DNA from: Marasmius tenuissimus
Lineage: Eukaryota; Basidiomycota; Agaricomycetes; Agaricales; Marasmiaceae
Length of the DNA stretch: 64,000 nucleotides
Assembly: GCA_029532415.1 (NCBI GenBank)
Contig: JAQOTA010000030.1
Coordinates: 124,001 to 188,000, forward strand
Reading direction: 5' to 3'
Of this stretch, positions 52,401 through 63,901 are shown one piece after another (within the stretch, counting starts at the first letter, position 1; the number at the start of each line of letters is the position of its first letter). The position numbers and the translations under genes are program-made. Below the pieces are notes generated by a model. That model had not been told where the DNA came from, did no database searches, and saw nothing but the letters and a program-made list of their open reading frames with translations.

Positions 52401-54671
52401 GAGCACCCTTTCCCTCGGCCGGGTTATCGGACTTTACTTTCTCTGAATCTAATGGTCGAGTACTGGTCACCTTCGAGCTTGAGTTGGACCCAGGACCAAG
52501 GGCAAGTGTGGGAGGCATGGTGGCCATGTTGGAACCTCCTGTAGTTACTGTCGGCAGTACAGACGGGAGTGAAGGAGTTGTTGAGGAACTTGTGATAGAT
52601 GGAGTCGTCTTGGTGGTCGCGTTCGCGTTCGAAACCCCTGGAAGACAGTGTAAGGTGTTAGTTTTTGGATCGGAATAAGCAATGACAAGGACTTACTCTT
52701 GCCAGTGACCGTTCTTGATGGGGGGCTTAGAGCCGAAAAAAACGACGTGAGAATCTCTTTTTGGCTCTTGGGAGTGGTGGATGACGGCGCGCTTGAGCTC
52801 CCCGTTCCTTCGATCCTCGGCATTAAAGTAGGCTGAACCAATGAGGAAGCCACTGTGGGCGTGGTACGAGAAGTCGGCCCTGAGAGCACAGTTGCCGGAG
52901 GCCTCGTCGTACATGTACTCAAACTCTGGGAGTCAGCGGTGCTGGTGGCGTATGTCACACTCGAGGTTGAGGGGGTAGCATTCGTAGTGATTGACAATGA
53001 GCCCACGGTGGCATTTGTATCTTTATCGGAAGCACCTGAAGCCACAGCACGACTAGAACTGGCGGGACTAGAGTCTAAATTGAGGAGATCAACGAACATG
53101 CTCAAAGAAAACGAAAGAAAAATCAAGATAAAACAAGCGCACCGTCTGTTACATCCGTATCTGAAAGAACCCTTTTCCCAGTCGCACCATTCTCCGCAAT
53201 GAACGTGCGCTTTTCTCTTCCTTTCGCCTCGGAGCAACTTCCGCCACCTTCTTTTGAAGGATCAGAGAAGCAGGACGCCGGCTTACACTCCTGTCCGTCC
53301 AAGTTCTCGACTGTAGACGTACTTGCTGAGGATGTGGCGGAAACGGATAAGGTGCTTGTAGTCGTAAACTCGGAATCGTTGGGTTCTTTTCCCTTCCCCT
53401 TCCCTTTTCCCACGGGGACAAGCGACGGAGGGGTGCTAGCGTGACGAGGGGTAGAAGACGAAGGCGTAGCTTGAGAAGTGACACCGGGAGTCGACGTTGC
53501 GTCAGAGTCGGCTGTAGGACCTAAACGATGAGACACAACGTTAGAATTTGTAGGACGCCATAAAACAATCTTAAGACCCTTACCTGGAGACCGCAAGCTC
53601 GCGCCCGTATCGTAATCAGACTGCGATTTTGGAGTCAAGCTCGACGGGGAATCGGAATCCTTAGAAAATAATAAAGCTCTTGTCTCGACCTGTGGTAGGA
53701 CGGGAAAGGGTGAGACGAGTGAATATAGCCAATGGGCACAGACACGCACAGGCTCTTTCCCCACATCCGTTCTCTCCTCCACCCCTACCTCAACTGCAAC
53801 TTCTATCCTTAGTCCACTCGAAGCAACTCGTGGTTCCGGTGCAGATTTGGGTGTTGTCGGTGACGAGGTGGGCTCTTTGTTGTCTTGTGGAGGGGAAGAT
53901 GGTGAAGAACTAGGCAGCGCTGGCGCTGAAAAATTAGAAACGAAACAATCAGATGAAATCTGGTATTGGATGAATGGTAGATAACGACGACTCACGAGAC
54001 ACCGGAATCCCGTCATGATTAGTAAAAGATACGTGAATATTGTCTAGGGTATTCTCTGACAGAACCGGGGGTGTTTCTGAATGACAGACGAAATCAATAC
54101 GCGTGCGGCAGCTCGTGGCAAAAGTACTGACCTGGTGCCTGAACGCGACGAGCCACCCTTTCATAGCTAGATGCTGCTATACCCGTGAATTGAGCGGGAG
54201 TGGCAACACCAGGTATGGCCATGTCTTTTCGAGCAGGAGAGGGAAATGAGATTGGGGAGGTTTGTGTTGACTGAGAGCGACTTGTGTTCGTGTCTTCACT
54301 TGATGTACTTTGCTCTTCGGTTACTGTGGTGCGAGGACCGCAGAATTGTCCAACAAGTCTGCGTGTTTGTCAGCCAGGGAAGTCAGAAAATAGAAACAAC
54401 AACGCTCCGCGCACCTTGTACCATCTAGGATGAGCCACTTGATCCACCAACATAGCGCGGCTATGACGAGGATCTGAGAATTACCATGAAAACGAGAAAA
54501 GCCATCAAGAAAGGGCGCGACACTCACCAATCCAATCACAATCCCCAGCGATAGAAGAAAGAATGTCAGCACTACCAGTGCAACAAGTACGTGTTCAGCC
54601 ACGAAGAAGGGATATTTAGCCCAACGAGAAAACTCGGCAGCAAACAGGTTTGGTAGATCGTGATTCATCAT
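49477..54671 (-). CDS. Two-helix membrane protein with FG/GLEBS-like segment and C-terminal C4HC3 RING finger (copy B)
   Basis: Starts MMNHDLPNLFAAEFSRWAKY (54671). Helix 1 is VLVALVVLTFFLLSLGIVIG. A GTGAGT intron follows, then helix 2 (ILVIAALCWWIKWLILDG), LVGQFCGPRTTVTEE, SQSTQTSPISF and ATPAQFTGIAASSYERV. A very long Ser/Thr/Pro-rich part over many exons includes GKGKGKEPND and DKGKGKQPERG. Near 50.8 kb comes YQAISCMRPYLGTSFE, an intron, then ELRVQDYEQNRKTA, much like the Gle2/Rae1-binding segment of Nup98-type nucleoporins. FG dipeptides follow (GGIFGQ, GPFGQSS, VFGGLGQ, MLFGSSS) and precede the motif (FFFGGP, IFGTST). The large penultimate exon (50729-49598) ends CCICHENLF, WCRKCWKSLHRGCWDG. 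The 65-nt last exon (49541-49477) ends CTGTRGRTCPLCRASVE. Middle exon borders are not certain. Confidence 0.7.
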
Positions 54672-54718
54672 CAGTGAAGTGGGGGGGGTTAGAGAGATTG
54701 CTATTCCAAGGTCCGTTG

Positions 54719-54726
54719 CTTTTATA
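54719..54726 (-). promoter_or_regulatory. TATA box of gene B
   Basis: TATAAAAG on the minus strand, about 50 bp before the start codon, preceded by CTCTGGGC as in gene C (CTCTGAGG). Confidence 0.55.
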
Positions 54727-54867
54727 GCCCAGAGCCGGTCAATGCATCGACTGATAGTGAAAGAACAGCCATTCATTGTTGTCAAGCGACGAGCATTTTG
54801 ACAATGAGTGATCCGAATTCTCGTCAACAATGAATGAATCGATTGAGTCAGTGTCAAAGCTACACTT

Positions 54868-54884
54868 GAGGGCCGGTTAAAACG
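54868..54884 (-). promoter_or_regulatory. Upstream element shared by the membrane-RING genes (copy B)
   Basis: GAGGGCCGGTTAAAACG, about 200 bp before the ATG; matches 996-1012 and 21275-21291 except for one base. The equivalent for copy C would lie beyond the window edge. Confidence 0.5.
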
Positions 54885-55371
54885 CGCCGGCGCACATCGG
54901 CACCTGCCGGTACCGGACTTTGCCGCAGCTTACCTTCCGCATCCTCACAGCTTCACTAAGACAAGTAACAATTCCACTGGCTTTTGATACAGGGTACCTC
55001 AAAATCTGACGAGGGAAGTACATTGCTGGTAAGTTTCGCATGGGATAACTCTCGTCAAGCGCGTCAGCTTTCAAACAGAAGTCCTCTAGTTACAGCCTCA
55101 AACTGTCAAATAATCAGCTCGAGCAAGCAAATCTGGAGGTTGGAGGTAGATAGTGGGGAAGATATGCCTCGCCGGACCTGAGATTCGAGATGAAAGGTCG
55201 AGCAGATGGGCTGTGAGACTTCACAAAGCATGCATGAGCATGGAAGCCACGCATTCGGCAGTGTGTGACGCCACCAGCGTCGAATCAAAGTTCAGTTCAA
55301 TAATCATCACCGTTGCAACCAGTAGATCTCATTGTCAGCCGTATGAATTCGGTAACATACAGACTCGAATA

Positions 55372-56605
55372 CACTGCGGGCATTTTGATGACCAGTAGGA
55401 CATGATGTGCTTGTGTCCAGTAGGGCATAACAGCATCTGGTCTTGTACAAGACCAGTGTGACAGAAAACAAAGGATGAGTGGTCCATTCACTTTTCTGAA
55501 AAAACTACAATTCCTGGACCACTCTCCGGCTATCACTCGGACACACCGTCACTTCCCACACCTGGCACGGGCCGTAAGAAATACCTAACTGCCGGAAATC
55601 TTTGAATTGAATCTCGAAATTAATGTGAGTGAGAGGTTGGCGGGGGGACGACAGCTTCGAGCGTTCTCAGACATTACCATTGGATTGAACGCGCAACTTG
55701 ATATGTGAAATATGTTACATTAGTAGGATTCTTTGTACTACAGCCAGCTCAAATAGATTGAGTCCTCCATGGTCACCAATCAAGACAGGGACTCAAGGGA
55801 CCAGCGAGGGTCTGTCTCTTGGAAATCATCTTGCTACTACAGTCAGATATTCATGTCTAAATGAGTAGATTGATTTGCCGTCAATTCAAGAGTCAATCCC
55901 AACAATACCCAAAGCTTGAAGCAGGAGAGATCCACAGTGATCAATCTGCATATTGTTGGATACGTCGCGTGTAAAGATACATTATACATTCGTCGGCGGG
56001 GTGTTTTCAGCAAGCCATCTTCAAATAACCCGTTACCCACATGAGTCTACCACACACTGATATCGGGTCTCCATGAGTCTCCATGCCGCTGACGGCCTGT
56101 TTCGTCGTTATTGTCCATTGTCCGACGTCCAGCCCTGACACTGGCACTGAAAAGTCCCCCCTATCCCCCAAGCAATCTCAATTCTCTGATGAAAAGTATC
56201 CTTCAGGGACCCTGCAAGTCAAGGTAGAGATATTCTATTGGGCTTGGGGCAAGTGCAGTCGGCGTCATTGAGATGTGGAGAGAAAGAGTCAACACTGAGC
56301 ATGGCGTATGCTCGGCGCCTGCGGAGCCGGACCGGGCCATTTGTTTGACTGATGACTTACACCGTCCGAATTTGGACCCGCAACGGACATGAGCCACGCC
56401 GCCGAGCCCTTTGTTATTCTTCGGATGGGCCTCGAGTTTCTTGATGAATTAGTTTTCGGGGCGGAGATTTTCTTGACCCCGGATGAAAAACACAACACGT
56501 ATTCGATGTTTTTGGTCACGGTGGCCCCATACAAGGCCAGATGCTGTCATGCCCTACTGGACACAAGCACGTCATGTCCTACTGGTCATCAAAATGCCCG
56601 CAGTG
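55372..56605. mobile_element. Non-autonomous CACTG-ended transposon (1.23 kb) with 3-bp target duplication
   Basis: The ends CACTGCGGGCATTTTGATGA (55372) and its complement (ending 56605) begin inverted repeats. They match over about 76 bp with three or four differences and more weakly to about 104 bp. ATA flanks both sides (55369-55371 and 56606-56608). CCAGTAGG(A/G)CAT occurs twice inside each repeat. Ends and target-site length fit the CACTA/CMC superfamily, but the terminal sequence beyond CACTG differs from the large element at 24307. No transposase. The interior (55480-56500) has no gene I can support. Confidence 0.7.
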
Positions 56606-56726
56606 ATAGTCTCCTATTCTAATAAGGTACGGTATCATCACTCCCGGTTGGTGATTATCATCTGTCCTTCATCAGACTACTGAACTGAGCATCCAGCACT
56701 TTGACAACAGCCCTGTGTGGGGCCTA

Positions 56727-56830
56727 TCAAAATTCACGTTCATGTACATTTCATGGTACGTGAGGTACGTGAATCGGTACGTGAATGAACGTGAATTTAG
56801 CATTTTGATACGCGAGGTACGTGAATTGAT
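56727..56830. repeat. GTACGTGA array 1 with hairpin
   Basis: TATCAAAATTCACGTTCATG at the start pairs with the complement of ATGAACGTGAATTTAGCATT plus TTGATA near 56812, enclosing four GGTACGTGA words. A fifth follows after CGCGA. It would fold into a long imperfect hairpin. Confidence 0.6.
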
Positions 56831-57424
56831 GGCAAAACATAGCCACCGTTTCTGAACACCAGAGGACATAGCCACAATCTCTCAATAATGTATCTTACTG
56901 GCATCTCTTCTGTGTAGACTGCCCAGGATCAACATCTGAATTAGTCTTGGTGGCCACTGAATATGAGCATTGTCTCCCTGCTGCAAGTCTTCTGGGGTGC
57001 TGCTCTGTGGCCTCACCTATGATAAAGGCATGATTCAATTGCATGAATAACCATTCTGATTGAGAGCACCTCTTATTACTATCATATCAATGTCACTAGA
57101 GCTATTAGAGAGCTGGCGAGCTCAATGTTGAAGCTAAAACACAGAAGGGGGATGGGGGTACACATCAGTTCTCACGGTCGCTCAGTAACGAGCTCCCTTG
57201 GACCGGCCCATCTAATTCTAGGGTAAGCAGAGGTGATAATAGATGATTCGAGAAACGGTTGAGTGTGTCACGGCATTGATTTGAAATTCCCGGCCATGAT
57301 CTTCATGAAGTTCTTCAAGACTCAGGTGCTCTCAGTGGCACTCACTATTCACGTCAAGTCTAATGGAGCAATGGAGTTTCCAGTCGACAAGAGCTTGTAT
57401 TAGACCAGAGAATACCTGAATGTG

Positions 57425-57590
57425 AATTATGAAGTGTGAACGTGAGGTACGTGAAATGTACGTGACGAACGTGAAAATGTACACGAGGTACGTGAATCCG
57501 AACGCGAGGTACGTGAATGTGAACATGGGGTACGTGAATTTAAACATTCAGTACGTGAGTTTGGCTACTGGGTACGTGAATTCTAATTGA
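57425..57590. repeat. GTACGTGA array 2
   Basis: About ten occurrences of (G)(G)TACGTGA or AACGTGA in 165 bp, spaced 12-22 bp, all in the same orientation. Confidence 0.65.
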
Positions 57591-58195
57591 AGTACACAAC
57601 TCATGAGTCACAACGAGACGTAGATGAACTTCATTGTTCGAGTACAAATTGAGGAGAAGCGATGACTACTGCCATGGGCTCGGCGAGCGGTCAACAGTGG
57701 CTAGCACGTTGTGAAGTCGACCAAAAATCTTTTACTCACCTGTACAAACTCAAAGAAGTAGTTCTGCTCTGGAATACAACACATGAAGGACTCGGAGGGA
57801 GTGACTCAGTGAACTCAGGAGTTTCCATGTACGAGCCCAGCAGTGAGTTTCTCGGTGCTGTACACAATTCATTTATCCAGGATATGGCCGCCGAGGAAAT
57901 ATAGCTTTCTCCGGTAGTCCACTCAATGCTCTCGGTAGCGTAAGAGCAGGAGTGGTATTGTCAGTACATAAATTATCATATACTGGTAGGTGGGCGCGAG
58001 TTCAGGGGAGGAAGATAGATCAGGTCAACATTACTGAGTTGCCATGGTCTAAAACCCTCGAATACTCGTTAGAAAACGAGCCACACGGAAGTCTTATAAT
58101 TATACATGCCAATGGGGAGCGCCTTCCACAATCTAAGAGGTGATGCTGGCCATGCTTGTGTTCTACAGAAGGATGTAAGGGCAGTGGCTGTGCCC

Positions 58196-58285
58196 ATCAT
58201 GAACGTGAATTTGGTACGTGACGGTACGTGAATCGTACGTGAACTGTACGTGACTGTACGTGACACAGTACGTGAATTTAGCATG
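58196..58285. repeat. GTACGTGA array 3
   Basis: Seven TACGTGA or AACGTGA words in 90 bp, starting CATGAACGTGAATTTGGTAC and ending GTACGTGAATTTAGCATG. The outer parts are similar to those of array 1 (GTGAATTTAGCAT). It abuts the truncated 3' end of secreted-peptide gene P3. Confidence 0.65.
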
Positions 58286-58677
58286 CCCCCCCTGTGTGTA
58301 ATGGAGACGAGAGGCATGGACGATCATTCAGCGTCTTGTGTGGTGGGACAACCTGAGACTCACCGGATCAATAGGATTGAGGGTGTACGGGTAAGCAGCC
58401 ACCATGCCTCGCAGGTTCTACTGGATAAGTGAGCCTCCGAGTGGATAAGGGAGTTAGGACTCGAGGAGACACACCAGCGCATTGGCCTTGAAGGAATTCA
58501 CCGACGCTGGGGTCTCCAAAGGAAACGCCATTACAGCGGCCCTGCAATCGAGAAAGTGTTCGTGAGTGCCTGTACATGGCCTGTGTCCCACTGAAAGGTG
58601 TCTAGTACTCACACAGATAGAAGGACGTGAACGGTTGTGGTAAGGATAGTGACTGCAGGGACAAGTCGGCAGAACAT
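58286..58677 (-). pseudogene. Secreted-peptide gene P3, 3' end replaced by a GTACGTGA array
   Basis: Exon 1 (58677-58613) encodes the signal peptide MFCRLVPAVTILTTTVHVLL, with a GTGAGT donor. Exon 2 from 58541 reads VAAVMAFPLETPASVNSF, nearly the TAVVAFPLEAPASAEL of P2. The exon-3 equivalent (about 58430-58370) has NLRG and ends TLNPIDP before GTGAGT, like KLRR and NPLDP in P2, but the cysteine after the dibasic site is not seen. The exon-4 equivalent, expected after ACACAG near 58295, runs into the repeat array, so the Cys-rich tail is lost. A TATA box (TATATAAA, minus, 58732-58739) is about 55 bp upstream. It lies 1.2 kb behind gene C on the same strand. Confidence 0.6.
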
Positions 58678-58744
58678 TGGTGCGGGTGTTCAGAGAGTGT
58701 TGGTGTGTAGGGGGCTCAGGATTGAGATCAGTTTATATAGAGAC

Positions 58745-59856
58745 CAGTGGTAGGTGGAGCTTGGACGGCTTACAGCCTTGACCTTTTTTTTCTGATACCG
58801 ATTCCGCTTACTTTCAGTGAGCCCGCGCCAGCCAGCCACGATATACACAGTATAACACAATCGTGATGCGCCTGCTAATGATTGATCGCCTGCCGAGGAA
58901 CTAAAATTAGGCCGTTTCTCGCCGCAAAGTAGCAGTGTTCGTTGAGCTAGCTCTTGATCGTAAAAAGATCGTTCGCTTAGATCCTAGAGAGAGATCCCAA
59001 ATACACTTCAAGTCGCGAGCGGAAGTATGTCGGGGGTTCGAGGCTCTCGAGTGCCCATGCTCCACGTTCTCAACTCCCCCTATCCCAATTCTAACAATAA
59101 ACACTCTCGTAGTACATCTCTCAATCAAACGCATCTGCTTCTCCCGCTACCAGCCTAGAAGATTCAAGACTGTTTTCCCCTGGCGCTATCCTGTTACTTG
59201 AAGTTTGAAAGCCGGTGAGAAACAGTTTTATCTATCTTGGGTTTCCTATTCCTGTATCGTGAGACACAGATCGATTCCATTCAGAGTTATACGTGTACTG
59301 TGAGTGCGATTTTATTTTTGCCATCAAGACAGTGACCTGATTCATAGTAGGTCAGGTCTCAGGGAACTCAGCTCGCACTCCTCCGGTGTCGTGGCTTCCG
59401 CGTCGCCCCGAGTGCCAGACAGTCTCCCGTGGTGATAACCCTAGTGAGCCTGTGCTGTGAGGGTCAACGCGATGGTCATGATCATGTCAGGTCATCGACA
59501 CCGGGATGAGAATCGTCAGTTGCTAAGCACTAGGAGGGCTCAGGGCGTGTCTGAATTTTGAAGTACTCCAGCTCAGCTCGGTAGTCCCTCCCAGGTCAAA
59601 CAGTAGTAGTTCGATAGTGCAGTATGGCGCCCGAGTTGCACAAAAAAGCACGTTAGGAGCGTTATCTCTCGACAGGAAGTAGTATCCCTGATTGTGACGA
59701 TGAAGGTATTGCGATTGGGACGGTGAAATCAAATTACATGGTATATAAGAACTTGATATACGATACAGTCCAGGCGGATAGTCCAAGAAAGAAAGAAAAG
59801 AGACGAATTATTGTGTCCCGCTAATTGAGAAGTGTATGCAAGCCGTCCCCTTAGAT
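58745..59856. other. Intergenic between P3 and gene C
   Basis: Nothing recognisable. Short frames near 58907-59200 and 59523-59786 lack support. Confidence 0.3.
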
Positions 59857-62800
59857 CTACTCGACACTAGCCCTACACAACGGACACGTTCGTCCCCTCG
59901 TACCTGTACAACTGTTCAACCCTGAAATAGATCCGAAAGTCAGCCATCTATCCATCACAACAACGAACAAGGGACATAACACTCACATTCATCCCAGCAC
60001 CCCCGATGCAGACTCTTCCAACATTTCTTACACCAAATTAGATTCAACGCTTCTTCCAAAACTTTCACGTCATAGTCGATATCAAACTTGTCGAACGAAG
60101 TCCCATCAAAGAGGGGTTCGTGGCAGATGCCGCAATCGTTGTCTGTGTCTCCATCACCGGGGAGAATACATTTATTAGGGAAGATTTTACGTCCTCGAGA
60201 GGGGGTGGGTGCATGCCTGACGTTGGTCAAAGTATTGGTGGACAAGGAGGAAGAGGAAGAAGCCGGAGTAGTCGTGTAGCTTGACAAACTCGTCAAGTCG
60301 ACGTGTGGCGTCACCGTTGTACCAGTGGGCGTACACTCGGTCCGTCCTGAAGTCGACAAAAATACACTGGATACAGAGGCCGAGGTGGGCTGTTGCAGAG
60401 TTGGAGCTGGTTTCGTCGTTTTGCTGACGCTCGACGCAGTAGTACGTGCGGAAACAGGGGCAGAGTCAACCCCAACTGACGGAGAAGCCAGGTTCGGTAC
60501 AGATGAAGCGCTATAACCTATCAAGAAACGCCCAAAAAGTGTCAGTAGAAGTTCAGCTGAAGCAGCTCGTGCTGGTTTCGTACCAGAAGGGTCGACACTA
60601 AGTGATGGAGACCCGAGGGCAACACCGGATCCTGAAGACATTCGATTAATGCCTGTACTCGACTCTCCGATCTCTGCGTTAGCGTGCCGACTGCCAGAGA
60701 GGCTTTCGTCGGGCTGACCGGAGATACTGGTCACCGAGTTGTGGGCGTCGTCACAGGAAGACATGCTTGCAGCTGTGCGGTTCTGCTTATAATCTTGAAC
60801 CCGAAGTTCCTAAGGGGAAAGGGTAAACGGAGAGTTAGGTCTTTGCGTAGGTAAAATCACCTCAAAAGAGCTCCCGAGATGGGCAGGCATACATGAGATG
60901 GACTGATAATGCATAGTTGCATTATCGTAATCTTTCTTGGTGGTTTGTGAGTAGCGAGAGTTCAAAGTGCCTGTTGCGATGGGATAAGTAGTACTTTCTG
61001 GATCAAAGTTATTGTCAAAAGCCTAATGAGGTGAAAAGGAGATTATTCACGACTCAAAGTGGTCCCAAATGCGCGCGTGGTCTTATTTTGCTCAGAACTG
61101 AGCTCGGATGGGCCTGAATCTGCATTTTTGACCGCACAAGGGATACCTCCAAAGGATCCCGCACTGGGAGCCTTGCGATTCTGCTGATAATCCTGAACGC
61201 GAAGTTCCTACAATAAAACCGGTGAAGAGATAGGAAAAACCGTCGGTTTGACAAACTAACTTCAAAGGAAGTCCCGCGATAGTAACGCATGGATGAGATG
61301 GCCTGATAACGCGAGAATACTCTGCCTTCCCTCTCGAATGTCTCCCAGTGGGGTAAGATCGAGGAACCTGTCGTGACGGGTTGGGCACCCGCTGAATTGG
61401 AAGCTTGTGAGGATATGGCTTTGTTCTGCCCGAAGATTAACGGATTCGTGACATTGGAAGTTGTCAGGGGCAAGGTGATCGTGTGGGGATCGGGGCTCGA
61501 GGAGGCAACCGAGGGAAATGCAGCTGATATGGTGTCACGAACTGGGTTTGAGGTTACATTCACGTTTTGATTCGCGGTGCGAGTACCAGCGGACAAGGAG
61601 GTAATGGCACTCGATTTTGAGGCGAACAAAGTGGAACTTGTGTTGGGGTTCGTGCTAGTCTGTAGGAACGGGGATTGCGTTACAGAGAGAGACAACTGGG
61701 GTGGGAAAGATGCAGAGCCTGGAACCATTAAAACGCCAAATGTGAGCTTGGAAGACTCATGAAGAGGTATTCAAAGCAGCAGGTACTCACCGCCAGAACC
61801 CCCACTTTGTCCAGCTTTTTCCGCGTCGCCAGACCGAGCTGTGCTCTCGCGCTGCTTCCCTTTTCCTTTATCTCGAACCTCCAGACCCTGAGCTCCACTA
61901 CCCTTCTGCGTTCCGGATCCGGAAGCCCACGTCGGACATGGTACCGAAGGTCCTGTCGATCCAGCAGCTACGAAAGAAAGTCGTCCACCAGATGAGCATC
62001 CCGGCCTCAATCCTCGAACAATTAAAGATCACCATACCATCTTGCTGAATCATAGAATCTGTCGATCCGAACAAAAAAGTTCTCACGGACGACTGAGGTG
62101 AGAAGCTCACACCGGCACCACGCTCGGGCTCCTTTCCTTTGCCCACGCACTCTTCCTGATCCTTAGATCCTCTATCGACACGCAAGATCACTTGTGGGTT
62201 GATGCCGGTGGACAGAGCTGGAATGTTGGTCGGTGTTGATGAAGGCCCGGGAACTATGGAAAAAACAAGTCAAACCTCAAACATTCAGGTTAGGATAAGA
62301 AAGTAGCCATACCATCCACAAGCATCGAGCAGGATGTCGAGGTCGACTCGTCCTGATCTAAATCCTGATCCTTGAACAACGAGAAGCCCCCCACGGGCTC
62401 CTTCCTTTTGCCGTTTTCGTTCAAACAAGCGCGGTGCGGAGTGGTAGAAGCAGAAAGTGCTGTGCTCCTGTTGCAGGGCACGGAAAACGAGTTCAATGCC
62501 GTTTGTAGAGGGGGAAGGGTCTTTTTGTGCCCCTCAGAAGGTCCGCTTGAACTTGAACCTGGCATCCCTTCGATCGCGTGTGTTACGAGGGTCGCCGAGA
62601 GCACGGTTTCCGGACATTCAGATTGACATGCTCCGAGACACTGGGAAGCCGGAAGACTTGAGCTACCAGTGGCCGTTGTTGTAGTACACGCGATGACACC
62701 CGTAGTTGACACTAAACTCGCCAGCGCTGTAGGTGAATCACCGACATCAACAACCGGCGAAACAGACACAGGAGAGGAGGACAAGGAGGGGGTGCCCGAA

Positions 62801-63901
62801 CTTGAGCTCGACGACTCAGAGGTAGGTTGTTTTTCCTTCTCTTTGCCTTTTCCCGCATTCATATTGGTAGTGGTCGATCGGTCCGTTTCCTCCGAAGATG
62901 GAGATGTTATTGTTGGAAGAATTGTCGGTTCGGACACATTCCGTCTATTGACTCGTGTCTCGGTCTGTAATGAGAAGATAAGAACGAGATGAGGTGTGTG
63001 TCAAATCATGAACACGGAGACGCACGGCCTGTTTCGTCGTATCCGAACCCTCCTCCACGCCCCCTCCAGTTTTCACTTGCACCGTTGGCCGACTCAAAGG
63101 GGCATCGCGGTTTTCTCTGGGTTTCTCGTTAGCTTGCGGGGAATACGGTGAGGGTATTGGTATTGTCGCTGACTCTAGGTAGTCAAACAATGTAATTGTC
63201 GGTCATCGCATTACGGGATGAATGAGAGATCACGTCGACGCACCGGATGCCATGGCCCCATCGTTGTTACTACTGGATACACGGATGTCGCCCCGAGTAT
63301 CAACCGATATACCCAAGGATGATTCTGGATGATGGATAGAATAAACATGGGTACGATAGCGCGTAAGAAGAGGCAAACCTTGTCTAGCACGACGAACTAA
63401 GTTCAACAAAGCCCTCTCATAGCTAGGCCCTCCCATACCCGTGAACCAAGCGGGATTGGCGACATTGGGCGTAGGCGTGTCAGAGGATAAGACTGGGGTG
63501 GCTTGAGTTGATTGAGAACGCGTTGCGTTCGGGCATTCGTTCGAGGTGAATCTCCCTTCGGTTGACGTAGTACGGGTGCAAATTTGGCCAACAAGTCTGT
63601 GTTTATCAGCCAAGGGATCAAACAGTAGAACGACATGACGTACCTTGGACCCTCTAGGACAAGCCATCTGATCCACCAAGATAATACGAATATGACCAGG
63701 ATCTGGAAGATATAATGAGCACGAGAAAGCAATCAAGGAAGTGAGACTCACTAATCCAATCGCAATTCCAAGCGACAGAAGAAAGAATGTCAACACCACT
63801 AATCTGACCAGCACCTTCTCAGCCATCAAGAACGGATACCCAACCCATCGAGAGAATTCTTGAGTGAATACGTCTATCAGATCGCGGTCCATGGTCGACA
63901 T
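59857..63901 (-). CDS. Two-helix membrane protein with two GLEBS-like motifs and C-terminal C4HC3 RING finger (copy C)
   Basis: Starts MSTMDRDLIDVFTQEFSRW (63901). Helix 1 is VLVRLVVLTFFLLSLGIAIG and helix 2 is ILVIFVLSWWIRWLVLEG, followed by LVGQICTRTTSTEG, SQSTQAT, FTGMGGPSYERAL. The Ser/Thr/Pro-rich middle has GKGKEKEKQP, GKGKEPERG and DKGKGKQRES. Two successive GLEBS-like motifs are present: YQAISSMRYYRGTSFE|ELRVQDYQQNRK (about 61.3-61.15 kb) and YQSISCMPAHLGSSFE|ELRVQDYKQNR (about 60.93-60.77 kb). Each is split by an intron at the same point. FG pairs include LIFGQNK, SFGGIP, AFGTTL and TLFGRF. The RING is CGICHEPLF, WCKKCWKSLHRGCWDE in the penultimate exon and CTGTRGRTCPLCRASVE in the 65-nt last exon (59921-59857). 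A weak TATA (63931-63938) stands upstream. Middle exon borders are not certain. Confidence 0.7.

Larger units (their letters stand above)
56609..58195. other. Intergenic with GTACGTGA arrays
   Basis: Apart from the two arrays annotated separately (56727-56830 and 57425-57590) no gene is recognised. An open frame at 57662-57904 (plus) has no domain. Confidence 0.3.

Noticed and set aside
57662..57904. Open frame of 80 residues as a gene
   Set aside because: No domain, paralogue, promoter or splice evidence; lies between two repeat arrays.
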